The notes: generated from the letters alone by a model not told the origin. Shown: positions 52,884 to 62,242, counted from the first letter of the stretch. The stretch is DNA of 64,000 bases from Micromonospora sp. LH3U1 (GCF_028475105.1 NZ_CP116936.1:4835501-4899500); one strand, 5' to 3'. Numbers and translations are program-made.

Positions 52884-54296
52884 TCAGGAAGGATACTGCG
52901 GGTGGGATCGTCCTGCCGTGGTCGGCAGAACCAGCTCGTCCGTCCGGCCGATATCGGCGAGCTCGATCGCCTCGCCGAACCGACCCAGCGCGACCAGTGC
53001 CGCCCCGGTGGCGCCGATCTCCGGATTGCGTTGGTGCGACACCGGTCGCGGTGCGAGCGCGGTGGCGAAGGCCTGCCGCCACCACACCGAAGCTGCTACC
53101 GCACCCCCGCCCAACACCACACCGACCGGTTTGTCGATCGTGGACTCGAGCACCGCGAGATCCTCGGCGACCAGCCCACACAGCCCCTGCATCAGCCCGG
53201 CCAGGATGTCCACCGAGGTGGTGCTGAAGCTGAGGCCGTGCAGCTGGCCGGAGCCCGCCGGCACCAGACCGGGCGGACGGTCGCCACCGAAGCGGGGGTC
53301 GGCCGGTCGGCCACCGCCCGCCGGCACCAGCGCCAGCGCCGCGTCCAGCTCCGCGCCCTGCGGCAACCGCAGCTCCCGGTTCGCCCAGGCGAACAGGTTG
53401 CCACCGCTGGAGTACGCCGCCCCGGTCACCACGTGGTCGTGGTCGACCCGGTAACGCCACAGCCGTTCGGGGAGCCGTGGCATCGGTTCGCCGGCCGGGA
53501 TCCGCTGCATCAGCCGTACGGCCGCGGAGGTGCCCACGGTGACGGCGGCCCGGCTCGGGTCGACGCAGCCCGAACCGACGTTCGACGCTCCACCGTCACC
53601 CACCGGCGGTGACCACCGGACCTGCGCCAGCTGCGGCCAACGGCGGGCCTTGTCGGCCCGCAGCCGGCCGTGCCAGTCCAGCTCGCCGAGGGGCGGCAGA
53701 TCCTGCGGACGCGCCCCGGCCAGCGTCAGCGCCTCCTCGTCCCAGCGCAGGGTACGCAGGTCCAGCAGACCGGTCCCGGAGGCCTGGGAGACCGACATGG
53801 GCGCCGAGTCGAGCAGCTCGCCCAGCACGTACTCGGGCAGGCCGACGAACCGGGCGATCGGGGTGCCGGACTGCTCACGCAACCAGGGCAACCGCATCGA
53901 CCAGTACGAGCGGTGCCACCAACAGCCGGTGCGCTGGTGGAAGCCGTCCGGGTCGGACGGGCCCGCCGTATCGCCGACCGGCGCGGGCCGGGTGTCCAGC
54001 CAGGTGACCACCGGGCCGAGCGGGGCGCCGTCGCGGTCCAGCGGAAGCACGGAGTGCCACTGGGCGGAGACCGCCACCAGGTTGACGTCGTGCAGGTGCC
54101 CCGCGTCGGCCAGCTCATCCAGGCACTCGACCAGGGAGGCGAGATAGTCGGGGCCGGACAGGGTGCCGGTGCCGTCATCGCCGATGGCGAGGTCGACCTT
54201 GCGCCGGGCCAGAGCGCCGGGCAGCGGTCGGGTGTCCTCGTCCAGCACCAGCCCACGTACCGAGGAGGTGCCCAGGTCGAGCGCGAGAATGTTCAT
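52884..54296 (-). CDS. FGGY-family carbohydrate kinase (gluconokinase-like)
   Basis: 470 residues. The N-terminal phosphate motif (DLGTSSVRG), the sugar-site loop (VSAQWHSVLPLD), the second-domain GDGGASNVGSG and TVGTSAAVR, and the GGGAVAASVWWRQ adenosine motif match FGGY kinases. The pattern is closest to gluconokinases, but xylulokinase-like specificity is possible. Its promoter region meets that of the trp-type leader at 54,297-54,350. Confidence 0.88.
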   Translation of the reverse strand: MNILALDLGTSSVRGLVLDEDTRPLPGALARRKVDLAIGDDGTGTLSGPDYLASLVECLDELADAGHLHDVNLVAVSAQWHSVLPLDRDGAPLGPVVTWLDTRPAPVGDTAGPSDPDGFHQRTGCWWHRSYWSMRLPWLREQSGTPIARFVGLPEYVLGELLDSAPMSVSQASGTGLLDLRTLRWDEEALTLAGARPQDLPPLGELDWHGRLRADKARRWPQLAQVRWSPPVGDGGASNVGSGCVDPSRAAVTVGTSAAVRLMQRIPAGEPMPRLPERLWRYRVDHDHVVTGAAYSSGGNLFAWANRELRLPQGAELDAALALVPAGGGRPADPRFGGDRPPGLVPAGSGQLHGLSFSTTSVDILAGLMQGLCGLVAEDLAVLESTIDKPVGVVLGGGAVAASVWWRQAFATALAPRPVSHQRNPEIGATGAALVALGRFGEAIELADIGRTDELVLPTTAGRSHPQYPS

Positions 54297-54350
54297 CGCC
54301 GGTCAAGTTACCCGGTGCCAGCCGGCCGACGGGCGCGTAGGGTGGATCAC

Positions 54351-54410
54351 ATGCTCGCGCATCTGTCCTGCTGGTGGCCCGCCAACCCGGCGGCCATCTC
54401 CCGCGCGTAG
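54351..54410 (+). CDS. trp leader peptide (19 residues, tandem Trp codons)
   Basis: ATG 54351 to TAG 54408-54410 encodes MLAHLSCWWPANPAAISRA. Two adjacent TGG codons at 54,372-54,377 are in the normal position for a ribosome-stalling attenuator, and the layout matches actinomycete anthranilate synthase leaders. The next gene is a chorismate-using enzyme, 90 bases downstream. Tryptophan starvation would stall ribosomes here and allow read-through. Confidence 0.88.
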   Translation: MLAHLSCWWPANPAAISRA

Positions 54411-54500
54411 CTCCATCCACGCGGCCGCCCTCAAGGCGGTCGCCGGATCTCCCGGCCGAATGGCCGCCCGACGGCGGCGCCCGGCCCGACGGAGACTCCG
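54411..54500 (+). promoter_or_regulatory. Probable transcription attenuator hairpins
   Basis: GGCCGCCCTCAAGGCGG (around 54,420-54,440) and CGGCCGAATGGCCG (around 54,457-54,470) can fold into alternative short hairpins between leader peptide and gene, as needed for attenuation. Which is antiterminator and which terminator was not resolved. Confidence 0.6.
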
Positions 54501-56423
54501 ATGACCCACCTGACCGACCTGCTCGCCGCCGTCGCCCACGGTGTCGACCCTGGCCCCTTCGCGCTGCTGCGCCGCGAGGGCGCGGACGAACTGGAGCTGT
54601 TCACCGGCCCGGTCGAGACCGTCGACCGGCTCGCGGACATCCCGCTGACGCCGGTCACGCCCGGGGCGCAGACCCTGGCCCTGGTGCCGTTCCGGCAGAT
54701 CATCGAGCGCGGCTTCGCCTGCGTCGACGACGGCGCTCCGCTGGAGTGCCTACAGGTCCGCGAGCATCGGCGGATCGCCCTGGCCGACGCCCTGGCCGCG
54801 CTGCCCGACGAACCGGTCCGCACCGTCGACGCCGCCTTCGACGTCACCGACGAGGACTACGCGCGGACCGTGCAGCGGGTGCTTGCCGAGGAGATCGGCA
54901 GCGGCGAGGGCGCGAACTTCGTCATCCACCGCACGCTGAACGCCACCGTGCAGGGCCCACCGCTGACGGCCGCGCTGGCCGCGCTGCGCCGGCTGCTGGT
55001 CGCCGAGCGCGGCGCGTACTGGACCTTCGTGGTGCACACCGGCACGCGGACGCTGGTCGGCGCCAGCCCGGAACGGCACGTCAGCGTCGACGACGGGCTG
55101 GTGATGATGAACCCGATCAGCGGCACCTTCCGGTGCGCCGGTGGCACCCCGGACCGGGCGGCGCTGCTGCGCTTCCTCGCCGACCAGAAGGAGGTCGAGG
55201 AGCTGTACATGGTGCTCGACGAGGAGCTGAAGATGATGGCCACCGTCGCCGAGCACGGCGGCCAGGTGATCGGTCCGTACCTGAAGGAGATGTCGCACCT
55301 GGCGCACACCGAGTACCTGCTCGCCGGGCAGGGCACCCGTGACGTGCGGGAGGTGTTGCGCGAGACCATGTTCGCCCCCACCGTGACGGGCAGCCCGATG
55401 GAGAACGCCTGCCGGGTGATCGCCCGGCACGAGCGCCGAGGCCGGGGTTACTACGCGGGCGTGCTGGCGCTGCTCGGCCACGACGAGGCCGGCCGGCAGA
55501 CCCTCGACGCCCCGATCCTGATCCGTACCGCCGAGATCTCCCCCGCCGGCCGGCTGCGGGTGCCGGTGGGCGCCACCCTGGTCCGGCACTCGACGGCGGC
55601 CGGCGAGGTGGCCGAGACACACGCCAAGGCGGCCGGTGTGCTGGCCGCGCTCGGCCTCGGGCCGGCGGCGCCCGCCGGCGGCGGCGGGCCGGTCGCGCGG
55701 CTGGCCGACGACCCGGCGGTACGCGACGCGCTGGCCGCGCGCAACGCACCACTGGCGCGGTTCTGGCTGGACCAGCGGGCACCGGACGCACCCGGGCTGC
55801 CCGGGCTGGCCGGCAGCCGAGCGTTGATCGTGGACGCCGAGGACACCTTCACCGGGATGCTGGCGCACCAACTGGGCGCGTTGGGTCTCGCGGTGACCAT
55901 CCGGCCGTGGCACGCCAGCGGCCCTGTCGACACCTACGACCTGGTGGTGGTCGGTCCCGGGCCGGGCGACCCGGGCAGCCCGGACGAGCCGAAGATGGTG
56001 GCGCTGCGGAGCCTGCTGGCCGGGCTGCTGGCGACCGGCCGACCCACCCTCGCGGTCTGCCTCGGCCACCAGGTGCTGGCCGGATTGCTGCGGTTGCCAC
56101 TGCACCGCCGGGACGCGCCCTACCAGGGGTTGCAGCGGGAGGTGTCACTGTTCGGCCGGAGCCGCCGGGTCGGGTTCTACTCGACGTTCACCGCCCGCGC
56201 CGAGGCGGACCACCTGACCACCGCGTACGGGCCGGTGGAGCTGGCCCGGGACGAGAGCGACGGCGCCGTCCACGCCCTACGGGGGCAGGGCTTCGCCGGG
56301 GTGCAGTTCCACCCGGAGTCGGTGCTCAGCCCCGACGGGCTCGCTGTGCTGACCGAGCTGGTGACCGACCTGCTGCCGGCATCGCACACGGACGAGTTGT
56401 CCGCAACGGGCGGACGCGCATAG
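54501..56423 (+). CDS. PhzE/TrpEG-type fused anthranilate synthase
   Basis: 640 residues. The N-terminal ~430 are a chorismate-binding domain (NFVIHRTLNATVQG, YWTFVVHTGTRTLVGASPERHV, MNPISGTFR, EELKMMATV, GSPMENACRVI). The C-terminal ~200 are a class I glutamine amidotransferase with the nucleophile Cys in AVCLGHQVL (about 518) and the His-Glu in FHPESVLS. The fused order and N-terminus resemble PhzE-type enzymes of phenazine and related pathways, but the Trp leader upstream favours anthranilate made for, or sensed as, tryptophan. No other trp or phenazine genes are nearby. Confidence 0.92.
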   Translation: MTHLTDLLAAVAHGVDPGPFALLRREGADELELFTGPVETVDRLADIPLTPVTPGAQTLALVPFRQIIERGFACVDDGAPLECLQVREHRRIALADALAALPDEPVRTVDAAFDVTDEDYARTVQRVLAEEIGSGEGANFVIHRTLNATVQGPPLTAALAALRRLLVAERGAYWTFVVHTGTRTLVGASPERHVSVDDGLVMMNPISGTFRCAGGTPDRAALLRFLADQKEVEELYMVLDEELKMMATVAEHGGQVIGPYLKEMSHLAHTEYLLAGQGTRDVREVLRETMFAPTVTGSPMENACRVIARHERRGRGYYAGVLALLGHDEAGRQTLDAPILIRTAEISPAGRLRVPVGATLVRHSTAAGEVAETHAKAAGVLAALGLGPAAPAGGGGPVARLADDPAVRDALAARNAPLARFWLDQRAPDAPGLPGLAGSRALIVDAEDTFTGMLAHQLGALGLAVTIRPWHASGPVDTYDLVVVGPGPGDPGSPDEPKMVALRSLLAGLLATGRPTLAVCLGHQVLAGLLRLPLHRRDAPYQGLQREVSLFGRSRRVGFYSTFTARAEADHLTTAYGPVELARDESDGAVHALRGQGFAGVQFHPESVLSPDGLAVLTELVTDLLPASHTDELSATGGRA

Positions 56424-56453
56424 TCGCCCTACCCCGGGGGTAGGGCTGGATCG

Positions 56454-56498
56454 ACCGGTGGCGCGGACGGGCCGAGAGCCCCCGCCCGCGCCACCGGT
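56454..56498. terminator. Long hairpin between convergent genes
   Basis: ACCGGTGGCGCGGACGGG and its near-complement CCCGCCCGCGCCACCGGT enclose a short loop, midway between the trpEG stop and the wrbA stop; serves both directions. Confidence 0.85.
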
Positions 56499-56510
56499 CA
56501 CCGTCGCCCG

Positions 56511-57128
56511 TCAGCCGGCCATGCCCGCCTTCAGTGCAGCCCCCATCAGCACCGCGCGCCGAGCGGTGAGCGCGCAGGCGCCGAGCGCCACGGCGTCCGG
56601 GGCGATCTCCCCGTTGTTGCTCGTGTGCGAGGCGCCGTACGGGTTGCCGGCGATGAACTGGCTGGTGTCGGTGTAACCGGGGGTGACCACGACACCGCCC
56701 CAGTGGTAGAAGACGTTGAAGAGCGAGGTCAGCGTGGTCTCCTGCCCCCCGTGCGAGGTCGCCGTCGAGGTGAAGGCGGAGTAGACCTTGTTGGCCAGCG
56801 CGCCCTGCGCCCAGAGCGGGCCGGTGGTGTCGATGAACTGCTTCAGCTGGGCCGCGACCATGCCGTACCGGGTCGGCGCGCCGAGGATCACCACGTCGGC
56901 CCAGGACAGGTCGTCGACCATCGCCTCGGGCACGTCCTGGGTCTCCAGGCGGTGCGCCTGCCAGCCGGAGTTGGAGCGGATGGCCTCGTCCGGCGCCAAC
57001 TCTCGCACCTTGCGCAGACGCACGTCGGCACCCGCGTCTCCGGCGGCCTCGCACACGGCCTGCGCCATCTGGTACGTGGTGCCGGTAGCGCTGTAGTAGA
57101 TCACCGCTACCTTGGTCTGGGCAGCCAT
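56511..57128 (-). CDS. wrbA: WrbA-type NAD(P)H:quinone oxidoreductase
   Basis: 205 residues. The flavodoxin-like FMN loops are complete: YYSATGTTYQMAQ, GAPTRYGMVAAQLKQFIDTTG and the GGQETTLTSLFN segment that contacts the isoalloxazine, typical of WrbA. Reduces quinones by two electrons. The start ATG is well placed and the gene stands alone. Confidence 0.92.
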   Translation of the reverse strand: MAAQTKVAVIYYSATGTTYQMAQAVCEAAGDAGADVRLRKVRELAPDEAIRSNSGWQAHRLETQDVPEAMVDDLSWADVVILGAPTRYGMVAAQLKQFIDTTGPLWAQGALANKVYSAFTSTATSHGGQETTLTSLFNVFYHWGGVVVTPGYTDTSQFIAGNPYGASHTSNNGEIAPDAVALGACALTARRAVLMGAALKAGMAG

Positions 57129-57436
57129 CAGATGTTCCCCTTCTCGTTTCGGGTCAGCTCCCGCGACTACCCGTCGAGCGCGATCCCTAACGAGGACGCC
57201 CGCACGGTCCCACGTACCGGTCCACCGGGCTCAAGTTTTCCGCAACTTACCGGTCGTTCCCGCCCCGCGCCCCGCGCGGACGGCGATCCTGAAGCCATCG
57301 GTGCCGGCGGGACTGATCCGCCGCCCCGCACCGGGCACCTGAACGGGGGATCGCGCTCCGCCAGCAACGGCGCTGGCGTAGCGCGATCAGGGGACGCCCG
57401 CCGCGCTCAGCTGGCACCCTTCGGCGCCGCCGACGC
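57129..57436. other. Intergenic region containing one terminator
   Basis: 308 bases between wrbA and DUF3037, no gene. The wrbA promoter lies near 57,130-57,250 and the terminator of the HipA/DUF3037 pair at 57,349-57,388. Confidence 0.6.
57349..57388 (-). terminator. Hairpin after the HipA/DUF3037 pair
   Basis: GATCGCGCT and AGCGCGATC form the outer stem and GCCAGC/GCTGGC the inner one. Lies about 50 bases past the DUF3037 stop on the minus strand. Confidence 0.8.
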
Positions 57437-57805
57437 TCAGCGGACCAGGGCCGCCATCAGCCGGTCCAGCTCGGCCGCCGGGTCGTTGGTGAGCCCGGTG
57501 TGCACCGGCCCCGTCTGGATCATCGTGCTGCGCGGCGCGGCGAGCCAGTGGAACCGTTCACCGAGCCTCATCCGGGTCGCCGGCCCGTCACCGGAGCAGG
57601 TCCGGTCCCAGGAGTCGAGCACCGCGGCGACCGCCGGCAGATCGACGTCGGGTGCGAGTGCGCGGACCCGGTCGGCATCCAGGTGTGTCCGCGCGGCCAG
57701 GAAGTCGCGCTGCTGGCAGTAGAGCAACACCCCAACGTTGATCTGCTCGCCGCGCTCGATGCGGGGCACCAGCCGGATCAGCGCGTACTCGAAGGGCTGC
57801 CTCAC
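57437..57805 (-). CDS. DUF3037 protein paired with HipA-like kinase
   Basis: 122 residues from GTG 57805, where the domain starts (RQPFEYALIRLVPRIERGEQINVGVLL). The stop of the HipA-like kinase overlaps this start as GTGA. The family is always found beside this type of kinase and may regulate or be its substrate. Confidence 0.85.
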   Translation of the reverse strand: MRQPFEYALIRLVPRIERGEQINVGVLLYCQQRDFLAARTHLDADRVRALAPDVDLPAVAAVLDSWDRTCSGDGPATRMRLGERFHWLAAPRSTMIQTGPVHTGLTNDPAAELDRLMAALVR

Positions 57806-58569
57806 GCGGCGCTCCCCTGTGGCAGCCAGTCGGCCGTGCGGCCGACCCGGCGGGACAGGTGCGTCAGGTACGCGGCACGCGCGGCGTCGGCCGTCTCGAA
57901 GTCGGCAGCCGTCAGCCACTCCGCCGGCACCAGCGCGAGCACCTCGGTGAGCAGCTCCGGGGTGACCCGAGGGGCCAACTCGGCGTCGGCCTCGGCCATC
58001 CTCGTCGCGTACGGCGCCAGCACGTGGTCCTCAGCTCGGTAGGCCCGGTGCACCGCCGCCTCGGCACGCGGCCAGTTGTGGTGGAAGTACAGCGAGGCGC
58101 CGTGGTCGATCAGCCACAGCTCCCGGTGCCACACCAGCAGGTTCGGGTTGCGCCAGCTCCGGTCGACGTTCTCCACGTACGCGTCGAACCAGAGCACGCG
58201 GGAGGCCAGCGCCGGGTCGACGGGGTGTGCCACCGGGTCGAAGCCCAGCGCCCCGGGCAGGAAGTCCATGCCCAGGTTGGCGCCGCCGCTGTTGCGCAGC
58301 AGCTCCTGCACCTCCTGGTCGGGCTCGGCCCGCCCGATCACCGGGTCGATGTCGAGCACCACCAGCGGGGGCACCCGCAGCTCCAGACGGCGGGCCAGTT
58401 CGCCGCAGATCACCTCGGCGATCAGCGCCTTGGGTCCTTGGCCGGCACCCCGGAACTTCGCCACGTACGTGCCGAGGTCGTCGGCCTCCACGACGCCAGG
58501 CAGCGACCCGCCCTCGCGCAGCGGGGTGACGTAGCGGATCGCGGTGACCTGGCGGAGCACGTCGCCCAC
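57802..58569 (-). CDS. HipA-like Ser/Thr kinase
   Basis: 255 residues. Recognisable blocks: ADDLGTYVAKFRGAGQGPKALIAEVICGELARRL (nucleotide loop and Lys), DAYVENVDRSWRNPNLL (catalytic loop, with Asp in place of the canonical HGDLHxGN style) and LIDHGASLYFHHNW (DFG-like). No HipB-type antitoxin gene precedes it, so this is the stand-alone HipA-family/DUF3037 unit rather than a classical toxin-antitoxin pair. Confidence 0.85.
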   Translation of the reverse strand: MGDVLRQVTAIRYVTPLREGGSLPGVVEADDLGTYVAKFRGAGQGPKALIAEVICGELARRLELRVPPLVVLDIDPVIGRAEPDQEVQELLRNSGGANLGMDFLPGALGFDPVAHPVDPALASRVLWFDAYVENVDRSWRNPNLLVWHRELWLIDHGASLYFHHNWPRAEAAVHRAYRAEDHVLAPYATRMAEADAELAPRVTPELLTEVLALVPAEWLTAADFETADAARAAYLTHLSRRVGRTADWLPQGSAA

Positions 58570-58602
58570 CCTACTGTGATCTCCGCCCGCGCCCGCCGTG
58601 GG

Positions 58603-58995
58603 TCAGTCCAGCTTGTCGCGCAGCTTGTCTACCTGGGTCTGGAGGCGGTCCACCGCGTTCTCGTTGTTGACGAACGTGGAGATGCCCGCGGCCAGACCGA
58701 GGCCGATCAGCACGGCAAGGATGCTGAGCACCAGGCCGCCGATCGACACGCCACGGCCGGTGACCCCGGGTCGGCCCGCCATCTTGAGGCCGACGACGCC
58801 GAGGATGATCCCGATGATCCCGAGCACCAGCCCCAGCGGGGCCAGGATCGCCGTCAACACGCTGAAGAGACCGGCCACCCCGAACACCAGGGCGAAGGTC
58901 GCGGCGGCGCTCGTCTTCGCGCGGGCATCCCCCCGATGGGTCCGGGACCCGGCCGGTGCGCCGGCACCCCGGGCCGGCTCGCTTGCGGCAGTCAT
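58603..58995 (-). CDS. DUF4190-type small membrane protein
   Basis: 130 residues from ATG 58995 (GGAAGGG upstream; the frame runs on to 59076). Two or three Gly/Leu/Ile-rich helices (about 38-105) with the GIIGIILGVVGLKMAG repeat of DUF4190 proteins, then a short coiled C-terminus (RLQTQVDKLRDKL). Function unknown. Confidence 0.8.
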   Translation of the reverse strand: MTAASEPARGAGAPAGSRTHRGDARAKTSAAATFALVFGVAGLFSVLTAILAPLGLVLGIIGIILGVVGLKMAGRPGVTGRGVSIGGLVLSILAVLIGLGLAAGISTFVNNENAVDRLQTQVDKLRDKLD

Positions 58996-59135
58996 GAGAT
59001 TCCCTTCCGCACGCGCGGCGCGCGCACTTCCAGCGAGCCGCTTTCCCACGACGACCGCCGTTACGCCTCCCGTCAAGCAGGAGTGTCGGTGACCGGCCCT
59101 AGGCTGGCGGCCCGGCCACCGGAAAGGGGCGCCCG

Positions 59136-60245
59136 ATGTCTGTCGATCTCAGCGCGGCCGACGCGTTGGCGCTGCGGATGACCAGTCTGCTGCTGCGCCC
59201 GCATCCGAGCATCCGGCCCGGCACCGTCGCCGAGGTGGTCGACTGGTTCGGCGCGATGCAGGCGCAGGACCTCGCGAGCGGCCTGTGGTCGCTGGGCGCC
59301 CGGCTGCCGGGCCGCACCCTGGCCGACGTGCAGGCCGCGCTGGAACGGCGCGAGGCGCTGCGCACCTGGCCGATGCGGGGCACGGTGCACCTCGTCCCAC
59401 CCGCCGACGCGCGCTGGATGCTGGAGCTGACCGGCGTCCGTTCGCTGGCCGGCGCGGCGACCCGCCGGGCCCAGCTCGGGCTCACCGAAGCCGACGCGGA
59501 CCGGGCGGTGGACGTCCTCGGCGCCGCGTTGGCCGGCGGCGGCCGGCTCACCCGGGCGCAGTGCCTGGCCACCCTGCGCGCGGCCGGCCTGGGCACCGAC
59601 GGCCAGCGCGGCTACCACCTGATCTGGTACGCGAGTGTGCGCGGTGTGACCTGCGTGGCACCGAACGTCGGCACCGACCAGACCTTCGCCCTGCTCGACG
59701 AGTGGGCGCCCGAGTCACGCCGACTGGACCGGGACGAGGCGCTCGCCCTGCTCGCGCACCGCTATGTCCGCGGGCACGGCCCGGTCACCGCCCGCGAGTT
59801 CGCCGGCTGGTCCGGCCTGACGCTGACCGACGCGCGGCGAGGGCTGGGCGCCGCCGGCGACAAGCTGAGCACGGTACGCGTCGACGACGAGGCGATGCAC
59901 GTCGACGCGGCGGTGGCCGATGCGCCGCGCACCACGGTCGACGACGTGCTGGCGCTGCCCGGGTTCGACGAATATCTGCTCGGCTACCGGGACCGCACGC
60001 TGATGCTCGACCCCGCGCACCAGGCCGCCGTGGTGCCGGGAAACAACGGCATCTTCCAGGCCACCGTGGTCCACGCGGGCCGGGTGGTGGGCCTGTGGAA
60101 GCGCCGGCTGGGCCGGACCGCGGTCACCGTGACGATCAAGCCGCTGACGCCGCTCGCCACCACCACGCGCGCCCGGGTGGAGCAGGCCCTGATGCGGTAC
60201 GCCGACTTCGTGGGGCTGCCGCCCCGGTTCGACTGGTCGGCCTAG
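59136..60245 (+). CDS. AlkZ-like winged-helix DNA glycosylase
   Basis: 369 residues. The HTH_42 pattern is clear: MQAQDLASGLWSLGARLP holds the QxQ-type motif (QAQ) used by AlkZ/YcaQ enzymes, followed by RTWPMRGTVHLVP and a C-terminal DEYLLGYRDR. AlkZ-type enzymes unhook DNA crosslinks or remove bulky alkylated bases, and in antibiotic clusters give self-resistance; this one is in a housekeeping setting. Its stop overlaps that of malQ, convergent. Confidence 0.88.
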   Translation: MSVDLSAADALALRMTSLLLRPHPSIRPGTVAEVVDWFGAMQAQDLASGLWSLGARLPGRTLADVQAALERREALRTWPMRGTVHLVPPADARWMLELTGVRSLAGAATRRAQLGLTEADADRAVDVLGAALAGGGRLTRAQCLATLRAAGLGTDGQRGYHLIWYASVRGVTCVAPNVGTDQTFALLDEWAPESRRLDRDEALALLAHRYVRGHGPVTAREFAGWSGLTLTDARRGLGAAGDKLSTVRVDDEAMHVDAAVADAPRTTVDDVLALPGFDEYLLGYRDRTLMLDPAHQAAVVPGNNGIFQATVVHAGRVVGLWKRRLGRTAVTVTIKPLTPLATTTRARVEQALMRYADFVGLPPRFDWSA

Positions 60246-62242
60246 ACGGCGTCAGTCGGTGTGGCCGGCGGCTGACCCCCACGCGGCCGGGCTGTGGTCA
60301 GGAGGTCGACGATCCGGGCTGCCCGGGGGTCCGTGCGGATCTGCGCCACGGTGGCCGGCAGTGGCAGTCGCCAGTTCGGATATTCGTCCACCGTGCCCGG
60401 CATGTTGGGCTGGCGCACCTCGCCCAGCACGTCGTAGAGGGAGACACCGATCAGCCGGGCCGGGCTTGCCGCGAGCGCGGCGTGCATCCCGACCACCACC
60501 TCACCGTCGTCAGGCTGAGCCTGCTCTGACCCCGGGTCGGGCGTCTGCGGCAGCAGCGCCTCGTCGCGCAGCATCGTCAGCAGACGCTCCCGGTCGGCGA
60601 CGGCTCGGGCCCGTTCCACCGTCACGTCGGTGCTGAGCAGCTTCAACTCGTCGCGCACCCGTACGTGCTCACCGGTCAGGAAGCCCGGCGCGGTGGGCAG
60701 GTCGTGGGTGGAGATCGTGGCGAGGGCGTTGCGCGGCCACCGGGCCGGTGGGACGAAGTCACCCTCGTCGTCGCGCGCGAACCACAGCACGGTGGAGCCG
60801 AGCATGTTGCGCCCGCGCAACCCTCGGGTCACCGTTGGTTGGACGGTGCCGAGATCCTCACCGACCACCACCGCGCCGGCCCGGTGCGCCTCCAGCGCGA
60901 GGATGCCCAGCATCGCCTCGGCGTCGTAGCGGACATAGGTGCCCTCGGCCGCTCCGCCGCCCGGCGGCACCCACCACAGCCGCCACAGGCCGGCGACGTG
61001 GTCGACCCGCAGGCCAGCCGCGTGCCGCAGGGTCCGGCGCAGCATGTCCCGGTAGGCCGCGTAGCCGGTTGCGGCGAGCCGGTCCGGGCGCCACGCGGCG
61101 AGCCCCCAGTCCTGGCCGAGCTGGTTGAAGTCGTCCGGCGGTGCGCCGACCCGCACGCCCTGGGCCAGCACGTCGGCGAGCTGCCAACCGTCCGCGCCGC
61201 CCGGGTCGATGCCGACGGCCAGGTCGTGCACGACGCCGACCGGCATCCCGGCCGACCGGGCCGCCGCCGTGACGGCGTCGAGCTGCTCGTCGCACAGGTG
61301 TTGCAGCCAGGCGTGGAAGGCCACCCGGTCGGCGAGCTGCCGACGCTGCTCGGCGACCGCCGGGGCGTCCGGGTGGTGCAGCTCCGCCGGCCAGGCACGC
61401 CAGTCGTTGCCGTGCCGCTCGGCCAGCGCGCACCAGGTGGCGAAGCTGACCAGTGCCGGGTCCGCCGCAAGGTCCACCGGCTGGGCGTACGGGTGCAGCA
61501 GCTCCAGGGCGTGCCGCTTGGCGGCCCACACCCCGTCGTAGTCGATCAGGTCACCACGGTCGGGGCGCAACGCGTCGACCACCGCACGGGTCGCCGGGTC
61601 CGCCGCCCGGTACGCGCCGGTGTCGCTGACCCGCAGGTAGAGCGGGTTGACGAAGCGTCGACTGGCTGGCGAATAGGGTGAGGCGGCGACCGGGTGCGCC
61701 GGCCCGACCGCGTGCAGCGGGTTGAGCAGCACCAGCCCCGCACCGGTGGCACCGGCCCACCCGGTGAACTCGGCGAGGTCACCGAGGTCGCCCATGCCCC
61801 AGGAGCGTTCCGAGCTGAGCGCGTAGAGCTGGAGCATCCAACCCCAGGTGCGCGGCGGCACCGGCAGCCGGCGGGGCACCACCACCAGCGTCACCTCCCG
61901 GCCGGCGCAGGCCAGCCGGTGCCAGCCCAGCGGCAGGTCTGACGGCAACTCGCCGTCGACAGCGCGGCGGCCACCGTCCTCGAGGGTCACCACACCGGCG
62001 CCGGGCAGTGCCCGGGTGGTGCCGTGGGCGAGCACGACCGTCTCCGGCAGTGCGCCCCGATCGACCGCGCGGGCGGCGGCGAGTGCGTCGGCGATGGCCG
62101 ACGGGCTGGTGGCGTCCACGCCGAGCAGGCCGAGCACGCCCACGACCGTCTCCGGGGCGACCTCGACGCGGCGGTGCCGCCAGTCCTCATACCAGGTGGA
62201 CACGCCGTGTGCGTTGGCCAGCGCGGCCAGTCGTCGATTCAT
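60242..62242 (-). CDS. malQ: 4-alpha-glucanotransferase
   Basis: 666 residues, GH77. The nucleophile Asp is in GLRVDHVAGLWRLWW, the acid/base Glu in VVGEDLGTVQ and the third Asp in STHDLPT. An N-terminal actinomycete-type extension (about 1-150) precedes the barrel. Transfers glucan chains in maltodextrin metabolism. The ABC transporter genes upstream on the same strand may supply the sugars. Confidence 0.95.
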   Translation of the reverse strand: MNRRLAALANAHGVSTWYEDWRHRRVEVAPETVVGVLGLLGVDATSPSAIADALAAARAVDRGALPETVVLAHGTTRALPGAGVVTLEDGGRRAVDGELPSDLPLGWHRLACAGREVTLVVVPRRLPVPPRTWGWMLQLYALSSERSWGMGDLGDLAEFTGWAGATGAGLVLLNPLHAVGPAHPVAASPYSPASRRFVNPLYLRVSDTGAYRAADPATRAVVDALRPDRGDLIDYDGVWAAKRHALELLHPYAQPVDLAADPALVSFATWCALAERHGNDWRAWPAELHHPDAPAVAEQRRQLADRVAFHAWLQHLCDEQLDAVTAAARSAGMPVGVVHDLAVGIDPGGADGWQLADVLAQGVRVGAPPDDFNQLGQDWGLAAWRPDRLAATGYAAYRDMLRRTLRHAAGLRVDHVAGLWRLWWVPPGGGAAEGTYVRYDAEAMLGILALEAHRAGAVVVGEDLGTVQPTVTRGLRGRNMLGSTVLWFARDDEGDFVPPARWPRNALATISTHDLPTAPGFLTGEHVRVRDELKLLSTDVTVERARAVADRERLLTMLRDEALLPQTPDPGSEQAQPDDGEVVVGMHAALAASPARLIGVSLYDVLGEVRQPNMPGTVDEYPNWRLPLPATVAQIRTDPRAARIVDLLTTARPRGGQPPATPTDAV

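Noticed and set aside
54501..56423. Phenazine biosynthetic cluster
   Set aside because: Only the PhzE-like gene is present; neighbours are an FGGY kinase and WrbA, and the Trp leader points to tryptophan control.
57802..58569. Classical HipAB toxin-antitoxin
   Set aside because: No HipB-type helix-turn-helix gene on either side; the partner is DUF3037.
59136..60245. Antibiotic self-resistance role for the AlkZ-like gene
   Set aside because: No biosynthetic cluster adjacent; the surroundings are housekeeping genes, so a general repair role is more economical.
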